Shown: piece after piece, positions 10,549 to 23,733 of the stretch | Numbering within the stretch: position 1 is the first letter of the stretch | How the letters are laid out: every line of letters starts with the position of its first letter | NCBI GenBank assembly: GCA_027924645.1 | Contig: BSBN01000140.1 | Coordinates: 9,678,501 to 9,742,500 of the forward strand | Reading direction: 5' to 3' | DNA length: 64,000 nucleotides | Source: Cunninghamia lanceolata | Lineage: Eukaryota > Streptophyta > Pinopsida > Cupressales > Cupressaceae | Position numbers and translations under genes: made by a program | Notes under the pieces: model-generated | The model's input: the letters and a program-made list of their open reading frames with translations, nothing else | What the model was told of the DNA's origin: nothing | Databases searched by the model: none

Positions 10549-11730
10549 TTCCCTCCAAACTTATCAACTAGTTAGAAAATGCACTCGAAAGGGAAGAAGA
10601 ATCATAAATTGGATCAAGACACTTCATCTTCTACTGTGTATTTAAAGATTGGTTTCATTAAAACTAGGGTTCTTAAGCATTCCAAAGACAAACAAAAGTC
10701 AAGTTTCAAAATTTCCATGTACACCCACATACTAGGCCGAATAAATACAACTAAAATATCAAGGAATGAAAACCAACTGCCAGCACGAGCATCCATATTC
10801 CAAAGGTCCAAGTGTTTTCATGCGCGTTCATTCCCATCCCTTGGCAACTAAGATCATCCAAGTTCCTTCTCATTAATCTACATGAGTTGACACACATCTC
10901 ATCCACCTTGACATTGCCCCGCTACCAATTAGGCGTCCATAGCCCCGACGGAGTTATCTTGTAAATTTGCCAACTCAATTGAGTTGCAGTGTGTGATCGA
11001 TGTGATAATTGTTTTTCTCTTTCTCTTTTTTTTTCTTTTTCTCTTTTTTTTTCTTTTTCTCTTTTTATATTGGTAGAGTACAATGCAATACCGCTTACCC
11101 TTTTAACTTTGCTGACAGAATCCACAATGGTGGTAAAGATGATGCCTTTAGATTTTTCACTTAACACGAGATCACACAGAATCCTTTAGCTACTTTAGGA
11201 TCATTAAAATGTGTAAGATATAATATCTCGAAATACTTCAAGTAATACTAAACAACTGACTCATCTCCTAGGAGCAAGCAGTCATGCTATTTGGCACTAG
11301 GATTGGAGTCCATGGGAAATCCATCAGTCATGACCCATGTTTCTCAAAGGAAGACATAAGCATTCATAAAATTTTGATTTATCATTTTAAAACATTATAA
11401 TCAAAAGATAGAAGTGTTGAGACACAATAGATGATTATTTTCTGAGTCAAGTACAAAATCTAACTTGATGATAAATTGAAAGAAAAAGACCTTCCGACTC
11501 TAAGAATTTCATGAATAATTGTCCAAGAAATGAACTAACATAATATAGCAAAATGATGCCAAAGTGTGATTATGAAGTATATCACCCTTCTCACAAATTG
11601 GTATCCCACAAAAGGAAACCTAAAGAAAACAACTAAACTACGAAAGCAAACTAAGCTACGGAAAACAAAACTTGAGTCAAATGACATCAAGGACGACAAT
11701 TCTAAACTACGACAAAACAAAAAAGAAAAC
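10549..11730. other. No gene recognised; CT-rich tract at 11005-11066
   Basis: Short frames on both strands show no family resemblance. The pyrimidine tract is built from CTTTTT-like units. The minus strand continues the decayed internal region of giant-LTR element B, but its end is not visible and no second LTR of B is found here, so the element appears truncated against the 6124-10548 element. Confidence 0.5.
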
Positions 11731-11739
11731 CTACTCTAT

Positions 11740-13209
11740 GTACAAAGAACGGATACAACTCAAAATACCCAAATATATACATGACCTCGAATGACTTCTC
11801 AAAATGAATAGAAGCAGTAAGGCGCATGTGATGGTCCTGAATTTGGCAAATTTATCCTTAAATTCAGAGAAATATTCTTTTACCGCACAATCTTCAAATT
11901 TAGAAAATGCTTTATTCAATATTATCAACAATGGCAGTTTGTTGGGACCATGATTAATCCAAATACAAGTTGTCTTTCCTAAATTTCCATAGTCAAACTC
12001 ATATTCTTCATATTCATCATCTGGAAATTCATAATCTTTCCAATTAATAGCAGGAAAGAGACAACCTAGTGTTCTTCGTCTTCGAATGGATATTGCTGAT
12101 CTTTCATGCACGTGTCGGGAGGTCACCATTGGTGATGGATCATTTCATTTACATTTGAAACATGCATCAGTTCATCTATAAGCTCCTTTTGAATCTCCGG
12201 TAACGGGCTCAACATCAATTTGATTTCATTTTCCATGGCAGCAATTAGTTCCTCTTGTATTTCTTGTATGAAAGCGTCTAGCGCCCCTCTGAATTGCTCT
12301 TCATTCGATGACTCTTAGATGATGGCTTGAAGTACTTCTTGTCATGCATCTAATTGATTATTTTTCAACAACTCTTTTTGTACTTCTTGCAACTCATTTT
12401 CAAGGATCTCCCTATGTAGCATGGTTGTATATTCCTCAAGGAATTTCTCTTCTTGCAATGAACTCAAGTCACTTTCTTCTTTGATGGAGGAATCAACATC
12501 TTGTTCATCACTTGCCTTTGTTTGAATGTCCTCTATTACCTTTTCAACTTCTTCTTCAACAGACTCTTTTTTACTTGGAAGAAGATATGCAAATATGCTC
12601 TTCACTTGATTATCAAGCTCCCTTGTGCTATCTTCACTACTGGATAACATGGGAACATCTTGTCCTTTGGGTGATGAATTGATTTCCTAAAGACATTTGT
12701 TCCACAAGTTGTCCAATCTTAGTTGTACCTTATATTCCTCTTCCAACCTTAATTGCTCCTTCACTTGATGAATAGCTATCTGACAAGATGAAAACATGAG
12801 TTTCGAATGCGCTGTGTTATTGAATTCTACACCAACCATCAGGAATCAACATGTCTTCTACATGCAAGTCCTTCTCAATACTTAATCTCTTCTTGATCAC
12901 TTCCTTGAAACTTATGAAGAATTCTCTTTCATCGTATAAAGCATTGGGCACCTCTTTTACGGGAACAATTGGCTCATGTACCTATGAAAAGGAAATTTTT
13001 CCTTGCAATGCTAATTCCATCCTTGACAAGAATGTTATGCAATATAGCTCCTTGTGTTCATTGGTGTCGTGAATTCTACATCCTTTCCTTGATGCAAAGT
13101 CATCCAAACTCTTGGGCTGAAGTTGTGCATTCAAAGTCCACCAAAGTTGGAGAATATTATCTTGAGGACGGTCCACCTTGAATTGCCTTGAAAACCTTGA
13201 GAAATCCAT
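11740..13209 (-). pseudogene. Decayed internal ORF region of giant-LTR element B
   Basis: A frame opens at ATG 13209 (MDFSRFSRQF), about 320 bases after the B primer site, the position expected for gag. It is broken by several stops and frameshifts. Recognisable pieces are 13209-12982, an acidic coiled-coil stretch rich in Glu/Lys at 12650-12342, and 12129-11830 with an Asp/Glu/Tyr-rich segment (DDEYEEYEFDYG). I find no zinc knuckle, protease, integrase or reverse transcriptase motif on this strand down to 10600. The product is unassigned. The element resembles large non-autonomous LTR derivatives, but truncation could also explain the absence of pol. Confidence 0.5.
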
Positions 13210-13527
13210 GTCAATTTTTTTCTTCTTATTTTTCTGATTTTTTTACTTTTTTTTAGATTTTTTTAAATTTTTCTACTTTTTTTGTATTTTCAACATAAAA
13301 GAGATCTTGAAATCTTGGATTCTTCCTTGAAAGCTCGCTTTCTAGTTCCTATCCACAATTCAGAATATCTTCTTTCTTGCTTGGAATAAAGAAGCGATGA
13401 TGTTCTTTCCCACTTTATCCTAAATTTTTGTGTTGAATCTTGTGTGATAGGAGAAGGTGTAAAATCTTTCTTCAGGTGGAATTGATGAAGCAATGTGATT
13501 CTCGAAGTATTTCCTGATCGACCCTCC

Positions 13528-13542
13528 TTCTAGTACCAATTC
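13528..13542 (-). promoter_or_regulatory. Degenerate primer-binding site of element B
   Basis: On the minus strand the LTR ends at 13543 and is followed by GAATTGGTACTAGAAG. This resembles the initiator-Met primer site TGGTATCAGAGC with several changes. It supports the 13543 LTR boundary and minus orientation of B. Confidence 0.5.
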
Positions 13543-14429
13543 TATTGATGTGTTTTTTATACACAAGGCAACATGCAGAATAAAATACTAAGTATTCTAT
13601 CCTCTATTGAAAAAATACACTCAAAGGCTAAACTATGTGATTTAGTGAGATGACTCCAAGGTTCATTATTCGTGATTTGCAATGGATAGAATCAGTCGTT
13701 TGATGTGATATGCTATTAACACAAAAGGACTTACACTGAATTTACTTCTTCACTCACTTGACTTATTACTCCTTTTCATGGATGAAAACCTCCTAATTCC
13801 ACAATAAGAAAATGTAAAAAGGTCAAGGGTTTAGAGAGAATCTACTCTACTTCTAAGTACAATGAGACAATGAACGATGCCAAGATAGACAAATTCCTTC
13901 ATAACAAGCTCCACTTCGCCATGATGAATTCAACAACTAGATGGAACAAGTGCAATCTCCCAAGGATGACTAAGGATTTTCATATTGAATACACACATTT
14001 GAGTAGGTACCCACAACTGGCGCAACTCAAAAAAGCATCAACAATCAAACTATTGCAATAAGTTGAGGTTCGAGATAACTTTGCACAATGACTTGCCAAC
14101 AACAAACCATCAAAAGTATGAACCTAGGAATTCATGAAATATCTTCACAATGCATTCACTATATCAATGAACTTTCTAATCTTATTCTACTTCTACTTGG
14201 AAACACATCTAGATTATCTTCAAAAAATAAGAAACCATGCGATGTTCCAAACAACACAATTGTCACCAAGCTTCAATGAGAAATGTATTAATCTTGGAAG
14301 TGATTACAACAATTTCAAGTTCTCTCCAACAACTTTTGAAGAACTTCCTCTACTCTACTCCTACTCTACTTTCTATTCTACTCTCCTACAACAATAATAA
14401 TATCATGTTTTTACAAATGAGGCGGATGA

Positions 14430-14440
14430 GCCTTTTTATA
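14430..14440 (-). promoter_or_regulatory. TATA box of the B LTR (minus copy)
   Basis: The minus strand reads GGACTATAAAAAGGC, followed by GCCTCATTTGTAA. The solo copy has the same arrangement at 22869 (CTATATAAAGGCC then GCCTCATTTGTAA). Conservation of both pieces at matching positions in the two LTRs supports a core promoter. Confidence 0.7.
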
Positions 14441-15474
14441 GTCCTCAAAATACAATGAAGGGCCAAGATTGATTTGAGCAACCAATGGTCGAGATTTTGC
14501 CACATCAACAATTAGTTACAACAACCAACTATTTTTAGTAAAAAGGAAAAGTTGACACAACCCGTGTACATAAAAACCCAAAGACAATGAAGACACGTTT
14601 TCCAAGGTGATAAGCATGACATGTTAGAATCTCTGGGAATCTTCTAGATAGGGCGCCATCTTTCTCTTGGACTTTGTTGCATATACGTTGAACATGGACA
14701 AGTGATGAAGTGGCGAGAAATGATTAGCTGATGATGTATAGACACCACTTGAGCATTTCGAGCAAATTTCTGGATTTTCAATTTCTTGATACATTTTCTC
14801 AAATTTTATCTTCTTTTCTTGGACGAGTCTTCGAACTCAAATTTTCACTTCTGTTGAACTATTTCTCCTCAAATGTGGAATTTGGGAACTTGTCCTTGTT
14901 CTTCACTCTTTGTTGTCATCTTTGCATTCCTTAGTGTAATTTTGAATTTCTTGATAATCTTGCTCATTCGACTAACTTTTCTTGTGATGTTTGTGTAGGA
15001 TTCTCGCTCTGGATTGTTGAAGTAGAGGAGATGACTTGGGCATGAATTCCTTGGAGTAGACCTCATGATGTTTGTTCTTGATCTTCTTCTGGTGTATGAA
15101 ATGGAAGGCTTTTGAACTTGAACATGGAAATGATCTTCTGGATGCTCAGATGATGGAGTTTGCAAGATGGATGATGAAGTTCTTCTCTCACTCCGGCGAT
15201 AAAGTTCTCCTCTAGAAGTAGGATGATGGTGAACTTGATGTCTCGATGAAGTGCAATGTTCCAGTGACGGTGCCTTCTTTGGATGCAAGGTGGATGAGCT
15301 TGATGATGTCTTGATCCTCGGATGCTCCTCTTCTTTCGATGCATAGCTTGCCTCCGGATTCTCCAATATCTGCAAGATGAAAATTCACAAGTCATAGTAT
15401 TTGATAATGTCAAGTTCTTTTACCTTATGTGAGAAATTGAAAGCTATTCAAAATTTCCAAGGTATATGAGTGTG

Positions 15475-15963
15475 GTACAATTTCCACCGGGGCTTGAAAT
15501 TTGCATTTTTTGGGCGCAATTTCCACTATGGCCTGGAAATTGTGACTTTTTTCACTTAGCATGTCTTTTTCACCTTCAACTTTTCTATTCTCTTGGCAAA
15601 TGATTTTCAATGGTTTTTAATGGATTTTCATAAATTTCAAGTGATTCTTAGAAAATTTGAATTGAAGTTTTCATTTTGAACCACAAGTATAAACCCTTGT
15701 TTGGCACAATTTCCCTCCTAGCATGGAAATTGCAAATTTTCATCACATCCTAAAAAATGTGACTTTTTCCTAGCATTTCTCCATGTTTCTTAATGATTTT
15801 CTAATGCTTTTCGAATGGACTTCAGGGATAATTTCAATGTTTTGAAATTGATTTTTGATTTACAAAAGCTTAAGAGTGAAATTTCATTTTTGGCGCAATT
15901 TCTTGATGTCCCTTGAAATTGCACTATTTTGGCACATTTTCCTCATGTGGGTGGAATTTGCGA
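15475..15963. repeat. Palindromic GGCACAATTTCC...GGAAATTGTG units 1-5
   Basis: Units of about 32 bp lie near 15475-15504, 15513-15544, 15703-15734, 15892-15923 and 15931-15963. Each pairs GGCACAATTTCC (or GGCGC variant) with GGAAATTGTG across 8-10 bases, so each can fold as a hairpin. They lie in the giant LTR of family B. Confidence 0.8.
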
Positions 15964-16041
15964 TTTTCTACTTCATGCTCAAATTTGTGCCACTTTCATG
16001 ATAGCATCTCTTCGAAGATTTCTCAATGATTTGCAAAGATT

Positions 16042-17496
16042 TGTAATGTGCCGAACCTATTGGTTCATTTTAAGAATATTTTTAGTGTTATTTTTTTGTG
16101 TTCTTTCAAACTAGAGAGAAGACGCAGAAGGGGTTTTAGTTTTCCTGCAGATGGGTGTTGCCAGAGCATACAATAGATAGCATATAATCCAAACCCATAA
16201 AATATACAATAGTTATGAAGAAAATAACAGATACCCAGATCATAAATAGGCCAAATATGAATTATTATGACATACCCATGTTCATCTTTGCAACTTCAGT
16301 TTTATGCTATTGTCAAACCAGTAACTAGGTATATAGAAAATCAATCCCAATCTCCAAGGGATATGAAATAATGTGCATACAAGAGCTATTAGCAGTATAG
16401 AAGCCCTAGATGCCCCAAATAGAAGAGATATGAGGCTGAAATCAAATGTTTATTGAGTCCCCAAAGACCTACGTCCTCCAGGCAACATAGTACGACTGGT
16501 AGCAAGTGTGAACTGCAACATACACTATTGAAATCTCCTTGAAATTGTTCTGATATGGCCTACACAATGTCTCTAAGGCTGGACGACCATGGTCAGATAG
16601 GAAATATGCATAAAAACTGCACCAAACAACCCTCAAATAAGGTACGACCTACTGCCAATATGTACGGCCAACAAAGAAAATATGCAGCTGTCACTACCCT
16701 CCACGAACTCACTCCAAATTTGCACTCAACAAAGATATCTTCTGCTCAAACAATGTCTTCGAATGATATGATCCTCAAACCTCAAACTGCAAACCTTTTA
16801 AATGAACTCCATGAAAGCACACATGTGAATATTAGATGTATCCACCTCCATTGGTACCTTTGGATGGTATTGCACACCTATAGAATGCCATTACTCAGGG
16901 AGGTTTTCATCTCCAAGAGCCTCTGGTTCAAATCCTTAAACCCTCACAACCCAAAACCCTAGCAGAGCCAAGTATAAGAGAATATCATAAAACATAGCAT
17001 ATCCCAAATGACTCCTTTTTGCCTCTTATATTTCCCTCAAGTTGGGCGTTGGGTTGTAAAAGGGAAATATATCATTTAAATTACTTTATTACCCTCCTAG
17101 GGATGGGCATCCAAGCTCAAAACACAAGTGACTTTTAAATATATATTTTTTCCTAAGTCACTGCTGAATATTTATAAAGTCCCATTAAATAAATAATATA
17201 ACTTTTGAAATTCAAAATAAATACCCAGATGATGTTAGAATACCATGATCTATAGCTCACTCAAAAGGTCTCGACAAGATAAATACAACCCCACTCTGAA
17301 AATCTCGATCTGGCACCGACCCCAAATATACTAAAAATAGTATGTCACAAAGCACCCAAATTGCCAACTGGATCAAAACCACATCGACACCTCCAACTTG
17401 ACTATCCATGGCCAAAACCATGGTTCCCTAACCAAACCGTTAGTCTGTGGGAACCCAATGATAGACTAACACTATAGCTAGAAAGGGGACATTACA
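16042..17496 (-). mobile_element. 3' LTR of gypsy A (1,455 bp)
   Basis: On the minus strand it starts TGTAATGTCCCC and ends at 16042 with CGGCACATTACA. It is directly preceded (minus sense) by a purine-rich tract at 17497-17516. It aligns along its length with 26254-27741. Confidence 0.93.
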
Positions 17497-17516
17497 GTCC
17501 GCCCTCCCTAAGATTG
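17497..17516 (-). promoter_or_regulatory. Polypurine tract of gypsy A
   Basis: The minus strand reads CTTAGGGAGGGCGGAC immediately before the 3' LTR. This is the expected position and composition of the plus-strand DNA primer. Confidence 0.8.
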
Positions 17517-20013
17517 CTTGCCTCAAGCAATCTCAGATCAGGATGCTCTAATATCTACTCATTCTCCCAAGTAGCATCCTCCATTGACAGGTTTTTCCAT
17601 TTTACCAGGTATTCTATGATAGTCCTCCTCAAAGTGCATTCCCTGGTATTAATTATAGCCTTGGGTACCAAAATCAATTTCCCCTCTTCATCAAGAGGAG
17701 GTAACTCTGCTTAAGGTGTCACATTATGCCCCAATGCCTTCTTGAGGTGAGATACATGAAACACATTGTGTACCCTACTACTTGCTGGCAACTCTAGCTC
17801 ATAAGCCACTTCTCCAATTTTCTTGGAGATCTTGAAAGGTCCATAGTATCGTGGCTTAAGCTTCTCTACTCCACTCTTCTTGAGAGTGGACTGCCTATAG
17901 GGCCGTAGCATTAAGTAAATCATGTCACCTATCTCGAATGATTGCTTAGTCCTCTGCTGATCATCTGCATACTGCTTCTGCTAATTCTAATCCTTCTGTA
18001 TGCTCTCCTCCAAAGACCTCATGATATCCTGACTCTCTTGAAGTAGGTCTTTGGCCTTAGGCACTCTTCTATCACCAAATAGTTAATCAATAAAGCTTGG
18101 TGCCTCATACCCATATAAAGCCATGAAGGGTGACATCTGGATGGACATGTGAAAGTGGAATTATAGCAATACTTGCCCATGTGTAGCCACTTAATCCATG
18201 CCTTTTGCTGCCCTGCTACATAATTTCTGAGGTATCCTTCCACCCATTTATTGAAAATCTCTGTCTAGCCATCTGTCTATGGGTGGTAGCTTGTGCTGGG
18301 GGTGAGCTCTGTCCCTGTCAACCTGAAGAGCTCCTGCCAAAAATTACTAAGGAACTTGTTGTCCCTATCACTCACAATACTCCGAGGCAGCCCATGTAGA
18401 TGAAATACCTCTCTGAAAGATAATTCTACAATCTGAGCTGTAGTGTAGGTGGTAGGAATGGCAAAGAAGTGAGCATACTTCGTCAGTCTATCTACTACCA
18501 CATAGATACAATCCATGCCTTGGACTTTAAGTAAGCCTGTGATAAAGTCCATAGAAATGCTATCCCACTTCCTCTCAGGAATGGGCAGGGGCTATAATAA
18601 ACCTCCTGGGAAAGAGTGCTCCTATTTATTCTACTGGAATATCGGACACTCTCTCACATACTGCATAACTTCTATTTTGAGGCCCTTCCATGTGAACCTC
18701 TCTCTGACCTGCTTATATGTTTTGAAGTACTCTGGATGTCCTACCATAGGCAAGTCATGGAATGCCCTCAAAACCTTTTGCTTCATCTCTGACCCTGGCA
18801 CTAAGTAGATCCTGTCCTTGTAAATGATTAAATCATTTACCACTATGTATTTGTCATCCTTGATAGTGCCATCTATTATCCCCATAGCCCATTTGTCCTT
18901 AGCATATTTTGCAGAGATCATCTCCCTCCAGTCATCTGAAATAGCACCTAGTGCACAAAAATGGGGTCTTCTAGACAAGGCGTCAACAACTATGTTTTTC
19001 TTACCTTTGACATAAACAATGTCAAAGTCGTACACCTGAAGCTTGCTAACCCACTTCAGGTACCTCTCATTTAGGTCCTTCTGACCAAGGAAATGTTTCA
19101 GACTATTGTGATCTGTCTTCATCACAAACTTACTACCCACTAGATATTGTCTGAATTTATCCAACACAAGCATGATGGATAACATCTCCTTGTCATATAT
19201 ACTGTAGCTCCATTCCACACCCCTCAACTTCCTACTCTCAAATTCTATGAGGTGTTTGTCCTACATGATTACCACATCAATGTCTACCCCTGAGGCATCA
19301 CACTAAAGCTCAAAAGGTTTGCTGAAATTTGGAATAGCTAACATAGGACATGTACTCATAATCTCCTTGAACCTATCAAAGCACTCCTGTGCACTACCTG
19401 ACCAACTGAAAGCATCCTTTCGAGTCAAATCTATTAGTGGGGCAACTGACTGTGAAAACCCCTTCATGAAACGATGGTAATACCTGCAAAGACTAAGGAA
19501 TCCCTTAAGATGAGAGAGATTCTTTAGCGGTGGCTAGTTAACAATTGCCTGAATCTTCTCTGAGTCTACCTTCACACTACTAGCACTGATGATATGACCC
19601 AAGTATAACAACTCAGTCATCCCAAACTCACACTTTGACATTTTTATATATAATGACTCCCTCTCTAAAATGCTCAAGACAATGTCAATGTGTTTCATAT
19701 GCTTGTCCCAAGTCATGCTGTAAATCAATATGTCATCAAAAAGATATGAACATGAATCTCCTCAGCTGCTCTTTGAATACCCTGTTCATACAAGACTGGA
19801 AGGTGGCTGGTGCATTGGTCAATCCGAACGACATGACCAGGAACTCAAAGTACACATAATGACACCTGAAAGCTGTCTTCTCCACATCCTCATCCCTGAC
19901 CCAAAACTAGTGATATCTGGATCTCAAATCTATCTTGGAGAAGTAACATGCCCCATGCAACTCATCTATCAGCTCATCAATGCGGGGTATAGGGTACCTA
20001 TTCTTAACGGTCT

Positions 20014-23000
20014 TGTTGTGACCAAATCACACATCGCCCCATTGCAAATGGGGACCCCCTTTTTTTGAATTCCAGTGCTTTGCTAAGTCTAGGATGATGT
20101 CCTTTGCATGATGAAGTCAGTGGTGTTTGAGTCTTAGAGCCCCTTGATGACCTGATCCTGATGTTTGAGACCCTGAAAATGACTAAGTCTGGTATCCTGA
20201 TCCTGAAGATCCTAAAAATTGGCTAAGTCTGAAATCTGGTGGATCCTCAAAAATCTAGAATCTGCATGTTAAATCTGGTGGATCTGAGACCTATCTCAAA
20301 CATCCTGAAAGGTATATTGAAAAATATTTAAAGTATCTCTCAACTTATACTTAAATATATTTTTCAATATACCTTACCTTGGCGACTTGCACTTTTGGGC
20401 GCGAATTTCCTCTAGTACTTGGGCGCATTTTCCCACCTCTGCCAACTCACATCAGCGCCTAGAGGAAGATCAACTTCCAAACACTCCAAGATAGGGCTCC
20501 TTGATTGAAATTGGCATAAAAGACCTTGAACATCAAAAGTTTTGGACAAAGGAATGATTCAGGAGGTTAGGCGCCCATTGCATGTTCAAAGGATCAGAAG
20601 AATTGCGCCCAAGGTTGAAGGAATGAGTCTTGGCGCCATTTCTTGTTACTCCTGCCAGTTTTAGGTACCTTGGTGTAAGGTAAAGTTTAAACTAATGATT
20701 GAAGGCGCCTTAGGTTGAAGGTCATGGGCTTAGGTGCCTTGATGTAGGATGGAGTTCAGATCAATGATAGATAGCGCCTAAGGTTCAAGTAGTCTCACAA
20801 GGATGCAATCAAGTGCTGAAGAGCCTTAGAGACATCAACAATGAGCAAATTCAAGTCTAGGCACCTTCATGCATTAAACTACCTCATTTTGGTGCCTTAG
20901 CATGAAGAGATGTTCAAACTAATCCAAAGTTGTGCCTTAATATGAAAGAGCATGATATGTTTAAGCTAACTCCTATCATGATGTTTGAAATCCTGAAAAT
21001 GACTAAGTCTGGTAGCCTGAAATTCTAAAACACTAAAAAATTGGCTAAGTCTGAAATCTAGTGGATCCTCCAAATTCTAGAATCTGCATGTTAAATCCAG
21101 TGGATCTGAGACCTATCTCAAACATCCTGAAAGGTATATTGAAAAATATTTAAAGTATAAGAAATTCAATCTCTAAACTTATACTTTAGTCCATATTACC
21201 TCATTCTAGCACCCTGGAAGAATCATCATCAAGTTGGTGCCTTAAAAGGAGAAGTCATCTTGAAGTAGGCGCCTTAAAGGAATTGCTCAATCAAGACATT
21301 GAAGTTGAGCGCCTAAGGAAGTATAGGGTCTTTGAAGCCATCAATAAGTGGTTGAAATCATAAAATTAAGTTTAGCGCCTTGTGAATAAACTCCCAAAAA
21401 TGACCAAAATTGCGCCTTGAAGGGAGAGGAGGATCATTTCAAGTTACCTCTGATTGATTAAAGTCGTAACAAGTGATAGCATAAGCCAAAGAGGGCTAGG
21501 CGCCCTTTTACTCCTCTGCCAACTCAATTGGCACCCTAGAAACAACCACTCAAATCCATGTCTAGAAGTGAGCGCCCTAGAAGAAATTGTGTTGAAAGGC
21601 ATGTTTGAATGAATCTCTTAAGTGGGAGAAGTCTTTTTAAACTCTTACAATTGCTAGAAATCAATTAAATTCATGAATGTGGGACTAATTAAGTTAGGCG
21701 CACTTTGTTCTTATTTTTGCCTATATTTGCGCCTAAGTTTGAAGTGGCATTATTACATGTTTAAAGTTGTTTTATCTTATGAGGTCATTGATATATCGTT
21801 TACCTTGACTTGTAGGATCATCAATGATGCTAAGGAGTTATCCAAGGAATCACCTTCAAGCGAGGAGTAAGGAGCATCATGCTAGCTGCCTTTGAAGATC
21901 ATCAAGTTGCATCATTGAAGGAAGGGGTGTTGGTGAAGCCAAGAAGTGATCAAGGACAAGTATCTGGGTAATCTTCAAGTTGCAAAGGAAACACCTTTCC
22001 AAAAGATCACATCAAGTTCAAGTATACTTCATCAATGGCATCATGTTCGAAGACTTTCATCCATCCAAGCTTCATGTCAAGTTCTACAAGCTTCAAGTCA
22101 AATTCTTACAATCTTCAAAGTCTCCTTGAGAGGTCATCTATTTCACATCCAAAGAAGGTGTTATTATCTACACTCCAAAGGGTTACTTCAAGGTCAACAT
22201 GCCAAGTGCACTACTTCATCTTCATCCTATCATCAAGCAAGGCACTTCATCCATTTAACTTCAAGTTCCATTCAACCTTCAAGTCCAAGAGAGATCTCTA
22301 CTTCATGTCATCATCATTTACTCTACTTCAAGCTTCATCATCATCTACTCCAATTCAAGAATGAGGTCATCATCATCTACATCAAGAAGCTACAAAGAAG
22401 ATCATCATATATCTTACCTGCAAGAAGAAGAAACATTACAAAGTCAATCAAATGAGCTACAAGTATCATACATCCAGTTGCAAGGAGATGTACAAGGCAA
22501 AGATCAACAAGTTGTATTCCTAAACATACAAGTTCAAGCAATCACATTGAATACATCACACAAAGATGATACAATCTTCAAAGTATGCTGAGTTGGCATC
22601 TATGTGGCAAGTACACCTCATTCAATTTTGATTAGCTGCATTATTTAATGCATTCAATGTATCATTTAATAAAAGAAGTCAAAGGGATTCCTATGTGGAG
22701 GAATATTTTAAATGCTTTCGCCTTACCTTATCACATTGGAAAATGTGCGTTCATTGCCTCTCTCTCTTGTGCTAAAAATAGCAAGTTGTTGTAACTACCT
22801 ATGAGGTGGCACGATCTAGACCCTTGGCTACATGAAATGATCTTAGCCATTCATTGTAATACTGGACACTATATAAAGGCCTTGTTGCCTCATTTGTAAT
22901 TCAGTAGATCATTAATAGTAGTAGAGAGTAGATTTTAGGAGTAGAAGAGACTCTCAAAATTCTCTGAGAGAACTTGAAATTGTTGTAAATATTTCTCAAG

Positions 23001-23733
23001 GTTAATGCAAAAGACATTGGAAGTTTATTTGGTGTTCGAGTGTTGTCTTGCAAAATAACATGGTTTCTTGTACTTCAATGGAATGGAGAGATGTTTCAAG
23101 TAAAGTAGATTAGAAGTTCTTTGTTGGAATGTTTGTTGTACTGAATATTTGATCAACTCCTAGCTCATGCTTTTAACATTCATCGCTGATGAAGTGTTGT
23201 GTAAAGCTAGTCTGAGCTATAATTTGTATAAGTTCGATTATGGATGCTTGTTTGAGTTGCGCCATTTAATGGGTGCTCATATGAACCTTCATGATTTCAA
23301 AACCTTTCACGTACCCTTAGGAGATTGCACCAACTTCATGTAGTTGTAGGCACCCTTGGCGAAGTGAAGTTAGGTTTGATCCGGGAGTTTGTCTGTTCAA
23401 TACATCATCATTGCTTCATTGACCTTAGATTAACTTTCTGAACCCTTAACCTTTTTCATTTTATTTATCATTGAGACCCTAAATACATCATCCACACTGA
23501 AAGGAGGAATAAGCTAAACAAGTATGAAGAAGAATCTACGTAAGTCCCTTTGTGATTATCAGCAAGATCACATGTAATCACTGAGTTAACCCATCATAAA
23601 TCATAAGAAAAGGAACCTTGGAGTTACTTCACTAGATCACATAGTTCAACCTTTGAAGAGATTTATTCAAGAGAGAGTGGGATACTCTAGTGTTTTACTC
23701 TATTGTTGACTTGTCTAAAAACAATCATCAACA
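20014..23733 (+). mobile_element. Solo LTR of family B (3,720 bp) inside the RT of gypsy A
   Basis: The insert starts TGTTGTGACC and ends CATCAACA. It is flanked by GGTCT at 20009-20013 and 23734-23738, and removing insert plus one duplication restores the RT frame of gypsy A. No primer site, polypurine tract or internal region is present, so it is a solo LTR left by LTR-LTR recombination. A TATA box lies at 22870-22878. A module near 20161-20345 (around CTAAGTCTGAAATCT and GGATCTGAGACC) recurs at 20980-21160. The U3-like part repeats GGCGCC-containing words many times between about 20390 and 21730. Confidence 0.93.
22869..22878 (+). promoter_or_regulatory. TATA box of the B solo LTR
   Basis: ACACTATATAAAGGCC is followed by GCCTCATTTGTAA, as in the other B LTR copy at 14430. 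This is the likely transcription start region of the LTR and could still drive readthrough into flanking DNA. Confidence 0.7.

Noticed and set aside
10922..11189. Short ORFs with Lys/Arg/Glu or Ser/Phe runs
   Set aside because: Produced by the CTTTTT-type tract at 11005-11066.
14869..15413. Two overlapping minus ORFs of 168 and 116 codons in the outer B LTR
   Set aside because: Both lie in the LTR 5' of the promoter, in different frames of the same simple TCATC-rich stretch, without domains or conservation in the solo copy.
16555..16962. 135-codon plus ORF, repeated as a 100-codon ORF at 26888-27190
   Set aside because: The repetition is because both lie at the same place in the two LTRs of gypsy A, antisense to the element; the frame differs in length and has no known domain.
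21946..22591. Ser/His-rich ORFs on the plus strand in the B solo LTR
   Set aside because: They arise from repeated CATCATCAAG-like words inside an LTR without coding content; the other B copy does not keep the frame.
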